This document shows, piece by piece, positions 1-9,855 of a DNA stretch of 64,000 nt. The first letter of the stretch is position 1, and each line of letters starts with the position of its first letter. The notes beneath the pieces were generated by a model. It did no database searches, was not told the DNA's origin, and was given only the letters and a program-made list of their open reading frames with translations. The translations under genes and the position numbers were made by a program. Source of the DNA: Toxorhynchites rutilus septentrionalis (lineage: Eukaryota; Arthropoda; Insecta; Diptera; Culicidae); assembly GCF_029784135.1 (NCBI RefSeq), contig NC_073745.1:106216365-106280364 (forward strand), written 5' to 3'.

Positions 1-849
1 GTCTCAGACCTAAAATTCATTGAATCATTCCGTTGGGGTTAATAAAATAAAAAGAGCGACAAACTCACCTCAACAATTTAGATAGAAAATACATATCACA
101 CCGATTTCCACTGATTTGAAAATGAACAAAAATTAGAATAAAACACGCTCTAGAACTATCGGCTAATGGAAACCATTGAGAAATATGTTTTCGTTTTGGC
201 TTTTGCCAGAGTAAACGCCTCCAGAGATGCCAGATGATTTTTTTAAGTCTGCTACGAAAATGTTGATGTGTATAAATATCCGCCAGCTACCTTTTGAACC
301 ATTGAAAAAGATTGTTAGCGCAGAAAACTGAACCAAACCATAAAGAGAAATACCATGTCCCTGCAGTCTGCAACTGAAAATATGAGTCTGCAACAGAATA
401 AAGTTTGCGACAAAAATTATATATCAGTAGAATTGCGAACTGTCATCGAAGTAGCAATCGGCTATTCTGGTTACACTGGATAGCAACGCAGGTTGTCAAG
501 CAAACAAACAAACAGTGTAACGGAAGAGACACGTTTACTTTTTACTCACTCCATGTAAGCACTTCGTGCAGTTAACACCTTCGTTCTAATAAAGCGTTAA
601 TAGAAGTTTATTCGGTCTTTCTTTCGTGTTCCAGAACATTCTCAATACGAACAAGTTTGTGAATTTGGCATGATGAAAAATAAATTTCGAAATAATTCGA
701 AGTCGAACGGATTGATAAAAGTGCTTATTCGAAGTCGAACGGGTTACAAAATGCATCATTTTGCTAATGTCAAATCGTGTACCGGAATAGAGGTGTATAG
801 CTGAAACTATACCCAGATTCATATATTTTCGAGCGGTTGTAGACACCAT
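1..849. other. AT-rich flank, no recognised gene
   Basis: I see no gene I can support here. Open frames on the minus strand (163-393, 586-966) are short and lack recognisable domains. The one notable structure is a 16-bp direct repeat, ATTCGAAGTCGAACGG, at 695-710 and 727-742, spaced 32 bp apart. Confidence 0.5.
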
Positions 850-1700
850 GTCGACCGAGCGACGAAAAGTGCTGGATTCTAACCTCGACTTTCCCCCGCA
901 GACTACGCTGCCTATAGTTCTAGCTATAATTGTACCCGATAAAATGTCCGAGCGAAACGGCATCACTGCACGATTGCTTTTTCTCTTTCTTTATGAACTG
1001 TCAACAAATGGACATCAAAGTTCTAAACAAACAGTCTCAAACATCAATACTTCTCGGTACGATAATTATTAGCATGGTTTTTGTTCTTCGGAGACGAGCA
1101 AATGAAAAACCAGTGCGAAGAAAATCGGACAGGTAACAGAAACTCTATTTCATTATGTTCCACTTGCGTAACACTATCTGTTTATTTGAGGTAACGAATT
1201 CATCTGCACAATGGCAGAACTTATTGAAGCAATTGAGCGTCCAGTTCCGTTCGACCATTTGATGGAGAAGATGAGTAAAAGAGGTGAAAACTCAATCTAT
1301 ATAAATAGTTATTGTTCATTCAATCATGCATTAATGTAGCGACCACTGATTACCGTTCACTACATTGTCTACAGGAATATTTGAGACAACACTCGCTCAG
1401 CCTCAAACTTCGGTGGAAGGATTGCCGATCAAACTGGACAAACGAATACATCTCCACACATCACTCCACACACTTGAATAATCATCGTGAAATTAATGGT
1501 AAGTTTAGTTGTTCTGATAAATAGTGATTATTTTAATCGTAATGTTCTTCTATGCGATTGATTTTTATCCCTCAAGATAACACCATAGGCAATGGAGAAA
1601 ATCAGATGCCACTAGACTCGGTGTAAGCTGCTGTACGTCTGGATGACCTAGCGGGACTGCCAGGCACTTGACAATCTCAGCTGAGGTTTTGAGGATGTGT
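850..1700 (+). pseudogene. Copy P1 of a small intron-bearing repeat/gene family
   Basis: The segment around 865-1130 matches the reverse complements of 2930-3150 (copy A) and 4030-4200 (copy B). Shared landmarks are AAAAGTGCTGGA, a CCCCCGCAG box, TATAATTGTA and GAGCGAAACGGCATCACTG. An ATG at about 1008 opens a short frame with a hydrophobic stretch followed by RRRANEKPVRRKSDR, and this frame runs into a donor site at 1133 (GACAG/GTAACAG). The same donor is used by copy A. A second canonical donor lies at 1499 (AATG/GTAAGTTTAG), with an acceptor near 1577 (CCCTCAAG). No acceptor I tried keeps the first frame open, so it is probably a decayed gene copy or a non-coding transcript. The right boundary is uncertain and I do not recognise the family. 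Confidence 0.4.
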
Positions 1701-1939
1701 TACTTTCACTAAATCCGAATCCCAACAAAATTTCTATCTCTCGTAAAAAATTCACAAAGACAATTGATCCTTTTGCGAGGAAGGTTCCGACGAAGATATC
1801 TGACGTTAAATTCGATGATGATGACACAAATGATGGACATGTTATAGGACATCCTACGAATATATTTACATCATTGAATACGAATATATATACGAATAGC
1901 CATAATAAGAGTCGAGCAAATTTGCGATCGGCCTACGTG

Positions 1940-2280
1940 ATGCCAGATTGGCACAATGTTGACTGTAAATTGGTTGTCAAATACGAAGAATAGGTCGATA
2001 AAATCATTGCAAAATGGCACGATGTCGACACCATTTTCTGGAACCGATTCGGCACAACAAAGTAGAGTGGGTAGGAAGTGCTGCCTGCGGGAGCAAGGCG
2101 GGGGTAGATTCCAGCATTTTTGTAGCATCCCACTCTACATTGTTGTGTCGAATCGGTCCCAACAAATGGTGTCGACAACGATGCCGATATCGTGCCATTT
2201 TGCAATAATTTTGTCGACCTACCCTTCGTATTCGACAACCAATTACGAGCCAAACCTGTGCCAGTCTGGCACCGCGTCGA
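1940..2280. repeat. Foldback (long inverted repeat)
   Basis: The left arm (about 1940-2071) and right arm (about 2128-2280) are imperfect reverse complements. Shared blocks include CCAGATTGGCAC, TTGGTTGTC, AAAATGGCACGAT, GTCGACACCATTT and GTAGAGTGGG. The 55-bp centre (AAGTGCTGCCTGCGG through TTTTGTAGCA) is the promoter-proximal segment also found in copies A and B at 3093-3150 and 4150-4205. A second copy of the right arm only lies at 3170-3325. It could be a foldback transposon or an inverted duplication of the adjacent small family. Confidence 0.65.
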
Positions 2281-2339
2281 CCGATTGAAAAACTGCGCGA
2301 ACCTTATTATGGCAGTATTTGTTTTGAAGAAAGTTTAAA

Positions 2340-3150
2340 GTTTCCAAGGAACAAAAAAATAAAATTGCGTTGTTTACAAACATTTATTTTTCATACAATG
2401 CTTTCAAACTTAATACAATGCCACTAAAATTGAAAGCAAACATTTGCAGCGTTCATGTTGTCAGCAGCAAATCCCCGACAGGTGCCAATTTTCTTCGGAA
2501 CTTTATCTACTCTCAGCTCAATTGTTTTCGTCGCATCTTGTGCTCTACAGCGAGAGCAGGAGAATTCATCATCGACTATTGGGATTTCAGTGGATGGCTG
2601 GTTGCAGCTACTGCATAATGTTTCCTTATTGACACAGATCGAGTTTTTGTCTTCTTCGAAACCACCTTCTCCGTCCTCACATCACTTCTACCCGATGATG
2701 TCTGCCGTTTGAAGAATTTGATGAAAACTGCACTTAAAGTTTTCTTCGATCGTCCGTATCGATTGCAACGGAATATTGCTGTGCCATCGAGAGTTGAAGG
2801 GTTTCTGAAAAATATGAGATAGAGGTAAAATGTTCTGTAGATCGAAAGCAATGAAACAAAATACTTCTGTTACCTGTCCATACTTCGATTGGAAGTTTTC
2901 TCTGTGTTGTTTTACCGAGCAGTATTCCAATTGAGAATAGAATCCCTAAAACCAGCTGATATTGGCGACTGTTTCTTTAACACTTTCATGTTTCATGTTT
3001 TGACAGTTCAACGAGAAGGAGAAAAGCTATCGTTGCAGTGATGCCTTTTCGCTCAGTATAAATAATCGCATACAATTATAATTGAAAGTGTAGACAGTGC
3101 TGCCTGTGGGGAGGCAAGGCGGGGTATGGTTCCAGCACTTTTGTAGCACT
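2340..3150 (-). pseudogene. Copy A of the small intron-bearing family
   Basis: Read on the minus strand, this copy begins with the conserved block GAGCGAAAAGGCATCACTG (about 3035-3053) downstream of an AT-rich TATA-like stretch. It then has a short frame with a hydrophobic segment (LVLGILFSIGILLG), which needs a frame change from its first ATG. A 69-nt intron with consensus ends follows at 2805-2873 (GACAG/GTAACAG, TTTTTCAG/AAACC). Downstream of the intron the longest frame (2576-2851) is basic. Sequence near 2345-2400 matches the 3' part of copy B, including a TTTACAAA...TTTATTT block. Function unknown; likely a decayed gene. Confidence 0.4.
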
Positions 3151-3389
3151 TTCCGTCGCTCGGTCCACTTCCCACTCTACATTGTTGTGTCGAATTGGTC
3201 CCAACAAACGGTGTCGACAACGATACCGATATCGTGCCATTTTGCAACGATTTTGTCGACCTACCCTTCGTATTCGACAACCAATTTCGAGCCAAACCTG
3301 TGCCAATCTGGCACCGCGTCGACCGATTGCAGTACTGCTCAACCGTTTTTATGGCTGTGTGTTTTCAAAAAGTTTAATGTTAAGAAAAA

Positions 3390-4205
3390 AAAAACAAAAA
3401 ATTGCGTTGTTTACAAATATTTATTTATAATAAATTCATACAATTGTGCACTATTGCTATTCGCAGCGATTATACCGTCATCAGTAAACTCCCGTCAGCT
3501 ACAAATTTCTTCATCGGAATCGCAGTCGGCTCAATTATTTTCGTCCCTTTCGTTCCCTCTAGCAGACACACCTAAATGCGTGGGCAATCATGACTGTTGA
3601 GATGGATGAGTTTTTTATTCTGAAATGAAATTAAGAGATCAAAATTCATATCATAAGTAAAAATTAAAACCAGTCATACTTACGGGTATTCAAATTGGTT
3701 ACGTTCGTGTTGAAGTTGTTGTTGGTGATTATGGTGAGATGAGTGCTTTGGTCTGATCCCAAAAAACAATACTTTACCGAAGCTGCAAACTCCGTTTTCA
3801 TTCCATCCAGATCACCGCTATTCCTTCATTTTCATTCATACATTTCTGCTGTTGCTGCTGCTTTCCTTCCTTTGACGCGATATATTAACAAAGACTAGCT
3901 GCGTTCACGACAAATTCGCCTGTATTTTGTCTCCGTGTTGTTGATTTTGTTACTGAAATTAATCAAGGAAACATCATTTATATTTTATAATTAAATATCA
4001 AAATTATCCTTACTTACAAAATTTAGTTCTCGAGTCATTCGCTGTTATGTTTTAAATGACAATTCAGAGAGAAAGAGAAAAAGCAATCTCTACAGTGATG
4101 CCGTTTCGCTCAGTACCAAAAAATTGCATACAATTATAGTTCAACTATAGACAGTGCTGCCTGCGGGGGGTAAGGCGGAGGTAGATTCCAGCACTTTTGT
4201 AGCAT
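3390..4205 (-). pseudogene. Copy B of the small intron-bearing family
   Basis: On the minus strand this copy has the conserved leader (GAGCGAAACGGCATCACTG, about 4096-4114). It has two short introns with consensus ends: 3953-4017 (GTAAGTAAGG ... TTAATTTCAG, 65 nt) and 3620-3683 (GTAAGTATGAC ... ATTTCAG, 64 nt). An AATAAA signal lies near 3420-3430, so it has the layout of a compact three-exon insect transcription unit. The spliced frame I could follow is only about 41 codons (from an ATG near 3805) and stops just past the second junction. It may be non-coding or a pseudogene. It is a diverged tandem duplicate of copy A, about 1 kb away. Confidence 0.4.
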
Positions 4206-4324
4206 GTTACTTCGTTTCGGTCGACATCGGGCCAATGACTGCTCGATTATGTTTGGAACTGGGATGTTACTCCGTTTCGGTCGACATCGGATCGATAACT
4301 GCTCGATTATAATTGGATCTAGGA
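4205..4324. repeat. Two-copy 60-bp tandem duplication
   Basis: The block beginning TGTTACTTCGTTTCGGTCGA at 4205 recurs at 4265 with a few substitutions (each ends near CTGCTCGATTAT plus about 15 bp). It abuts the left edge of the array: homology to the 3.9-kb unit begins at about 4322, directly after the second copy. Confidence 0.75.
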
Positions 4325-4531
4325 TGCCATTTATAAAGTCTGTGATTTGATTCTTTCTGGGAACCCTAAATTTGAAAAGCTTGCATTATCTGGAAACGAT
4401 ATGAAAGAACGACATTGGAAACGATCGTTTATAGATCTGTCACGTCAGAATATATGTTTACCTTTGCTTCCATTGTGTTTCGCGTCTCATCCTGTTCAGT
4501 TTTCGCACGTAAAATTGTTGTTAGCAGCAAA

Positions 4532-5443
4532 ATGAGTTTTACTTTCGGTAACCCGGTTGCGAGCGTTGCGCCAACAATGGGCACCACCAATCCAGTGACG
4601 ACCGCCAGTACTGGTTTCGGATTTGGCGCGTCTACATTCGGAGTTCCGGCTGCTACCACGTCTGCTGCAGCTGCTACCTCATCTAGTGTTCCGACTCTTA
4701 GTTTCGGTGCAGGTCTTACAGCTACAACTTCGGCCACAGCAGCATCTACAGCAGCCGGTCAATTAACGTTGGGAAGTTTCACCGCTCCAAAACCAGCAGC
4801 TCAGCCGGCGGCAAATTTGACAACGACCACGCAAACAACTCAGTCATCTTCGGTATCCGGTACACAGCTGAACTTCTGTCAGTTGGAAGAATTCATAAAC
4901 AAATGGACGCTCGAGTTGGAGGAACAGGAGAAGCTTTTTACTAACCAAGCTACCCAGGTGAACGCTTGGGATAAACTTTTGTTGGGCAATGGCGAAAAAA
5001 TAGTTGCCCTCAATGAGGCTGTCGAGAAGGTGAAGGCCGAGCAAGATGCAATGGAGCAGGAGCTAGAATTCGTCACTGCTCAGCATACCGAATTGGAGGA
5101 GTGTATTATACCGCTCGAGGAGGAACTTTCCAAAATCGTTCAGGTTGATATCGAACGAGGCCAAACTTACTCAATGGCGGAAACATTAGACTCGCAGCTC
5201 AAACAAATGTCCGAAGATCTCAAGGAAGTGATTGAACATTTAAACGAGTCGAACAAATACTCCGATCCGAGCGATCCTTTGGTGCAGATTGGAAAGATAC
5301 TAAATGCTCACATGAATTCTCTACAATGGATTGAATCATCCACCTCAAGCATAACCACCCGTTTGGAGGAAATTGGTAAAATGCACGATACACTGAGGAA
5401 GGATAACGAGCGATCATTTCGGTTGACTTATTATGACAATTAA
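4532..5443 (+). CDS. Nup62: Nup62-like nuclear pore protein, intact intronless copy
   Basis: The 303-residue product starts at the ATG giving MSFTFGNP. The open frame runs further upstream (4415), but the other units align at this ATG and the upstream part reads as 5' UTR. Residues 1-75 are Ala/Thr/Ser-rich with only about five FG dipeptides (TFGN, GFGFG, TFGV, SFGA). Residues about 113-225 form the conserved Nsp1/Nup62 C-terminal coiled coil, including LEEFINKWTLELEEQE and QATQVNAWDKLLL. In the family, this coiled coil assembles with Nup54 and Nup58 in the central channel of the nuclear pore, where FG repeats bind transport receptors. At 303 residues it is shorter than animal Nup62 proteins (about 390-520). 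An AATAAA lies at 5466-5471. It could be the native gene or a retrocopy; no poly(A) tail is visible. Confidence 0.8.
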   Translation: MSFTFGNPVASVAPTMGTTNPVTTASTGFGFGASTFGVPAATTSAAAATSSSVPTLSFGAGLTATTSATAASTAAGQLTLGSFTAPKPAAQPAANLTTTTQTTQSSSVSGTQLNFCQLEEFINKWTLELEEQEKLFTNQATQVNAWDKLLLGNGEKIVALNEAVEKVKAEQDAMEQELEFVTAQHTELEECIIPLEEELSKIVQVDIERGQTYSMAETLDSQLKQMSEDLKEVIEHLNESNKYSDPSDPLVQIGKILNAHMNSLQWIESSTSSITTRLEEIGKMHDTLRKDNERSFRLTYYDN

Positions 5444-5465
5444 AACTCGACATAGTTGGTATTTC

Positions 5466-5471
5466 AATAAA
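5466..5471 (+). promoter_or_regulatory. Polyadenylation signal of Nup62-like copy
   Basis: AATAAA lies 22 nt after the U1 Nup62 stop codon and is conserved at the same place in every unit. A 3' UTR of this size would be unusually short but possible. Confidence 0.5.
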
Positions 5472-5499
5472 GATATGTAAATGTTGAAATTAATGTTCT

Positions 5500-5700
5500 T
5501 CTTTTTCATTCAATGATGTTACGCACATTCCACATTATAAGCATTGTTCCAACAGTGATCGTCATTTGCTTGTGCACCCCGATGAGGAAAAAATCGAGTG
5601 CGAGTTTTGCCACAAAAAGTTCATCGATTCCGGATATTTCCTTAGCATTGGCAGATAAATTACTGAGGCACAAATGGTTTCGGCCGAATTTTCTGATTTG
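5500..5700 (+). pseudogene. C2H2 zinc-finger relic (U1)
   Basis: A + strand frame reads HCSNSDRHLLVHPDEEKIEC and continues as EFCHKKFID before hitting a stop after SIGR. The pattern H-x3-H, a seven-residue linker with EK, then C-x2-C and an aromatic is that of adjoining C2H2 fingers. The remaining half of the second finger is in another frame. There is no start codon and no complete finger, so this is a gene fragment. It recurs in every unit (for example 9350-9545). Confidence 0.5.
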
Positions 5701-5851
5701 ACAATACACATATTCTTCCTTTAGAACACTTTTCAAACCATTGAACAATTGAAAAATACCGAACAAAACCAAAAACGTTTTCGTTACATTTTTCGTCAAT
5801 AGTATTTTTTCATTTTACACCATATAAAATCATACCATACACATAATAATG

Positions 5852-6351
5852 NNNNNNNNNNNNNNNNNNNNNNNNNNNNNNNNNNNNNNNNNNNNNNNNN
5901 NNNNNNNNNNNNNNNNNNNNNNNNNNNNNNNNNNNNNNNNNNNNNNNNNNNNNNNNNNNNNNNNNNNNNNNNNNNNNNNNNNNNNNNNNNNNNNNNNNNN
6001 NNNNNNNNNNNNNNNNNNNNNNNNNNNNNNNNNNNNNNNNNNNNNNNNNNNNNNNNNNNNNNNNNNNNNNNNNNNNNNNNNNNNNNNNNNNNNNNNNNNN
6101 NNNNNNNNNNNNNNNNNNNNNNNNNNNNNNNNNNNNNNNNNNNNNNNNNNNNNNNNNNNNNNNNNNNNNNNNNNNNNNNNNNNNNNNNNNNNNNNNNNNN
6201 NNNNNNNNNNNNNNNNNNNNNNNNNNNNNNNNNNNNNNNNNNNNNNNNNNNNNNNNNNNNNNNNNNNNNNNNNNNNNNNNNNNNNNNNNNNNNNNNNNNN
6301 NNNNNNNNNNNNNNNNNNNNNNNNNNNNNNNNNNNNNNNNNNNNNNNNNNN
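5852..6351. other. Assembly gap (500 N)
   Basis: There are exactly 500 unknown bases. In the other units the same landmarks (AATAATG on the left, AAATGAAAAATTG on the right) are 564 bp apart, so about 564 bp carrying the first three quarters of the 181-codon ORF is probably missing. The N count is likely nominal. Confidence 0.95.
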
Positions 6352-6484
6352 AAATGAAAAATTGAAACAGGAGAATGAAAAGCTGAAGGCAACGAAAGGA
6401 GTGAGTCTCCTAAATTGTTGCTGTTTTAGCTTATTGTTGTGCATGATAGGCGTGGTGGCGAGGGCGGTTTTCAATTATTTTTAG
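6352..6484 (+). CDS. Tail-anchored coiled-coil ORF, 3' end only (U1)
   Basis: Last 43 codons of the ORF described at 9856-10401; the remainder lies in the assembly gap. The visible part is in frame, covers the coiled coil and the C-terminal membrane segment, and ends in the same NYF stop. Confidence 0.6.
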
Positions 6485-7157
6485 AATTAATAATTAAGGA
6501 TGTTTTGTTTTTGTTACGTGTTGTAGAGTTTATTTAAGCTCCTGTTATATTTTTAGATGATTTTTTGGGTTTATTAACTAATTACTTACTTATTATTATT
6601 CAATTTTTTAATTGAATTTTTCAAAATGAAAGCCATCAAATCATGTTTTATAATGCATTGTAGTTTTAGTGGAATTGTATTAAATATAACATTTTACGAA
6701 CAATGATAGGGTTTTTATGCCTTTTTGAGAGAGAACATTTGCGTTGTTCTACTCACAGAGGCTTTTCCCTATCAAAAAGATAAAGATTTTAGATGATTTT
6801 TTGAGGTTTTTTAGTTTTTAGTCTCGTTGAGGTTTTTAGGTTTAGTAATTTATTTTTTATTCATTGCTATTTAAATTTTTAATTGAATTTAATAACATTT
6901 AACGAAAAATGATAGGGTTTTTATGCCTTTCTGAGAAAGAATATTGTATTGTTCTACTCACAGAGGCTTTTCCCTATTCTTAAACAAGAACAATTCTTGA
7001 TTGTCGAAAAAATATGATTGATTTCAAATAAAACCTTTAAAAATGTATTCCATTTTGTTTTATTATAATAATTTGCACTAGTCCCTCCAAACGCAAATAT
7101 CATTTGAAGGGTTTTTTGTCTGCTGTATTCGGCTTTTTTGTTTTCAAAACAATCAAA

Positions 7158-7665
7158 TCTCTCTTTTTCTCTTTCTCTTCAACTTTTCCGGTCTCTTCAT
7201 CTCTCTATCTCTTAATCACTTCATCTGTTCATCTCTTGGTCTTTTGATCTCTTTATCCTTTTATCTTTTTATTTCTTTATCTCTTTATCTCTTTATCTCT
7301 TTATCACTTTATCTCTTTATTTCTTTATCTCTATATCTCTTTATCTCTTCATCTATTCATCTCTTCATCTCTTTATCTCTTTTCGCCTTATCTCTTCACC
7401 TCATTTATCTCTTTATCTATTTATCTCTTTCTCTCTTTATCTCTGTATCTCTGTATCTTTTTATCTCTTTATCTTTCTCTCTTTATCTCTTTCTCTTTTT
7501 ATCTTTTTCTCTTTTTCTCAATTTATTCCCATCTCTTCATCTCATTCTTATTTTCTCACTTTCGCACTTTGCCACTTTTTCACATTCTCAGTTTATTATT
7601 TTCAGCATTTTACTCACTTTCTCACATCCACTTTCACACTTTCCAACATTCGCTCTTTTTTACAT
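7158..7665 (+). repeat. Pyrimidine tract of decamer repeats (U1)
   Basis: About 500 bp of almost pure pyrimidine on the + strand, built from decamers close to TCTCTTTATC, grading into CACTTTCTCA-type repeats. The 10-bp period makes long pseudo-ORFs (LYLFISLSLY repeats) that I do not treat as genes. Equivalent tracts lie at about 11075-11568, 14975-15470, 18885-19375, 23355-23835, 27240-27735, 50395-50885 and 54300-54785. Confidence 0.9.
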
Positions 7666-8113
7666 TTGTTGTCGGTAACGATCTGTACTCACCGTTTCAT
7701 CAGGATTTTATTGTTCACTAGCTGACCCGCCTAACTTCGTCCCGCCCAGAATGGATTTTTATTGTTATGAATACTTTCAATCATTCACGTTTTCTTAATA
7801 AGTGAACGCTCATAGTAAAAGGAAATTGTAAAAGCTCAATTAGAATCCTTCACAATTTCTTTTTACTATAAACTTAATAGAACTTCTACCAAATCTCGTC
7901 ATTATAATATTCTCGTATAATATTCATTCATTCTCGTTCAAGATTCTTCAATCACTTGCATTTAGTTTCCACTTCACCCCCCGATAGGTTGAAATTAATC
8001 CACCGAAAATGACTGTAGTGAAAGTGAAAGGTGTATGTATGAAATTCAATCACATTTATTATCTTCGAAAATAACTAGCCCTGATCCGAATCATCCAGCT
8101 TGAACCGTGAAAT

Positions 8114-8392
8114 TTGGAGAAAAATTCAGACGAATTTCAAATAATTATTTTAGTCGTTGCACCATCTGGTTATAAATCAAATGCCATTCATAAAGTCTGT
8201 GATTTGATTCTTTCTGGGAACCCTAAATTTAAAAAGCTTGCATTATCTGGAAACGATATGAAAGAACGACATTGGAAATTATTGTTTATAGAACTGTCAC
8301 GTCAGAATATATGTTTACCTTTGCTTCCATCGTGTTTCGCGTCTCGTCCTGTTCAGTTTTCTCACGTAAAATTGTTGTTAGCAGCAAAATGA
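8114..8392 (+). pseudogene. 92-codon frame with dynein-like RHW motif
   Basis: Open frame at the head of each unit. Residues about 30-55 contain LSGNDMKERHWK, which recalls the (M/L)xxRHW motif of the dynein heavy-chain linker region. The second half overlaps what reads as the Nup62 5' leader in another frame, so only about the first 55 codons could be gene-derived. It is too short for a functional dynein. It may be a captured exon fragment or a chance match. Equivalent frames start at about 12024, 15925, 20120 (cut by a MITE), 24292, 47424, 51336 and 55224. Confidence 0.3.
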
Positions 8393-9296
8393 GTTTTACT
8401 TTCGGTAACCCGGTTGCGAGCGTTGCGCCAACGATGGGCACCACCAATCCAGTGACGACCGCCAGTACTGGTTTCGGATTTGGCGCGTCTACATTCGGAG
8501 TTCCGGCTCTACCACGTCTGCTGCAGCTGCTACCTCATCTAGTGCTCCGACACTTAGTTTCGGTGCAGGTTTTACAGCTACAACTTCGGTCACAGCAGCA
8601 TCTACAGCAGCCGGTCAATTAACGTTGGGAAGTTTCACCGTTTCAAATCCAGCAGCTCAGCCGGCGGCAAATTTGACAACGACCACGCAAACAACTCAGT
8701 CATCTTCGGTATCCGGTACACAGCTGAACTTCTGTCAGTTGGAAGAATTCATAAACAAATGGACGCTCGAGTTGGAGGAACAGGAGAAGCTTTTTACTAA
8801 CCAAGCTACCCAGGTGAACGCTTGGGATAAACTTTTGTTGGGCAATGGCGAAAAAATAGTTGCCCTCAATGAGGCTGTCGAGAAGGTGAAGGCCGAGTAA
8901 GATGCAATGGAGCAGGAGCTAGAATTCGTCACTGCTCAGCATACCGATTTGGAGGAGTGTATTATACCGCTCGAGGAGGAACTTTCCAAAATCGTTCAGG
9001 TTGATATCGAACGAGGCCAAACTTACTCAATGGCGGAAACATTAGACTCGCAGCTCAAACAAATGTCCGAGGATCTCAAGGAAGTGATTGAACATATAAA
9101 CGAGTCGAACAAATACTCCGATCCGAGCGATCCTTTGGTGCAGATTGGAAAGATACTAAATGCTCACATGAATTCTCTACAATGGATTGAATCATCCACC
9201 TCCAGCATAACCACCCGTTTGGAGGAAATTGGTAAAATGCACGATACACTGAGAAAGGATAACGAGCGATTATTTCGGTTGTATTATGACAATTAA
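8389..9296 (+). pseudogene. Nup62: Nup62-like pseudogene (U2)
   Basis: Closely matches the intact copy at 4532-5443. It is broken by a 1-nt deletion near codon 40 (GGCTGCTACC to GGCTCTACC, about 8508) and by CAA-to-TAA at 8898-8900. A 3-nt deletion near the C-terminus is in frame. Fragments of 91 codons (8625-8900) and 129 codons (8907-9296) stay open in the coiled-coil region, the second starting at MEQELEFV. Both inactivating lesions recur in the later units. Confidence 0.9.
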
Positions 9297-9349
9297 AACT
9301 CGACATAGTTGGTATTTCAATAAAGATATGTAAATGTTGAAATTAATGT

Positions 9350-9545
9350 TCTTCTTTTTCATTCAATGATGTTACGCACATTCCACATTATAAGCATTGT
9401 TCCAACAGTGATCGTCATTTGCTTGTGCACCCCGATGAGGAAAAAATCGAGTGCGAGTTTTGCCACAAAAAGTTCATCGATTCCGGATATTTCCTTAGCA
9501 TTGGCAGATAAATTACTGAGGCACAAATGGTTTCGGCCGAATTTT
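9350..9545 (+). pseudogene. C2H2 zinc-finger relic (U2)
   Basis: Same relic as at 5500-5700: HLLVHPDEEKIECEFCHKKF in one + frame, stopping in the second finger. A 97-codon minus-strand frame covers the same DNA in most units but shows no domain. Confidence 0.5.
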
Positions 9546-9675
9546 CTGATTTGACAATACACATATCCTTCCTTTAGAACACTTTTCAAACTATTGAACA
9601 ATTGAAAAATACCGAACAAAACCAAAAACGTTTTCGTTACATTTTTCGTCAATAGTATTTTTTTATTTTACACCA

Positions 9676-9683
9676 TATAAAAT
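9676..9683 (+). promoter_or_regulatory. Possible TATA element upstream of the 181-codon ORF
   Basis: ATATAAAA within CCATATAAAATC lies about 175 bp before the ORF start and is present in every unit. A 9-codon upstream frame (MSERKMMQK) follows at 9702. This is suggestive only; no initiator is clear. Confidence 0.3.
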
Positions 9684-9855
9684 CATACCATACACATAAT
9701 AATGTCAGAAAGAAAAATGATGCAAAAGTAGGCCGAAAGCTTTTTCCTTGCATTTTGATTCGATCAAAGCAAGCATTGTGTGTATGGAATAACAATGCTC
9801 ACTGAAGGTTATAACAACAAGAAAAGAGCAAGTAATATAACCTTCAACCAGGAAA

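Larger units (their letters stand above)
4322..8109 (+). repeat. Array unit U1 (left edge, contains gap)
   Basis: First and most diverged copy of the composite unit. It lacks about 70 bp found at the start of later units: its homology begins within the dynein-like frame, at GGATGCCATTTATAAAG. It carries the only undamaged Nup62-like frame (4532-5443). A 500-N gap removes most of the second ORF. The pyrimidine tract occupies about 7158-7665. U1 plausibly stands closest to the ancestor of the array. Confidence 0.85.

Noticed and set aside
586..966. 126-codon minus-strand frame in the left flank
   Set aside because: No recognisable domain; it overlaps the leader of copy P1 on the + strand.
5796..6484. 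Frames of about 200 codons across the gap
   Set aside because: They consist almost entirely of unknown residues.
9359..9652. 97-codon minus-strand frame conserved in most units
   Set aside because: No domain. It overlaps the zinc-finger relic on the other strand and varies by indels that suit DNA similarity rather than coding constraint.
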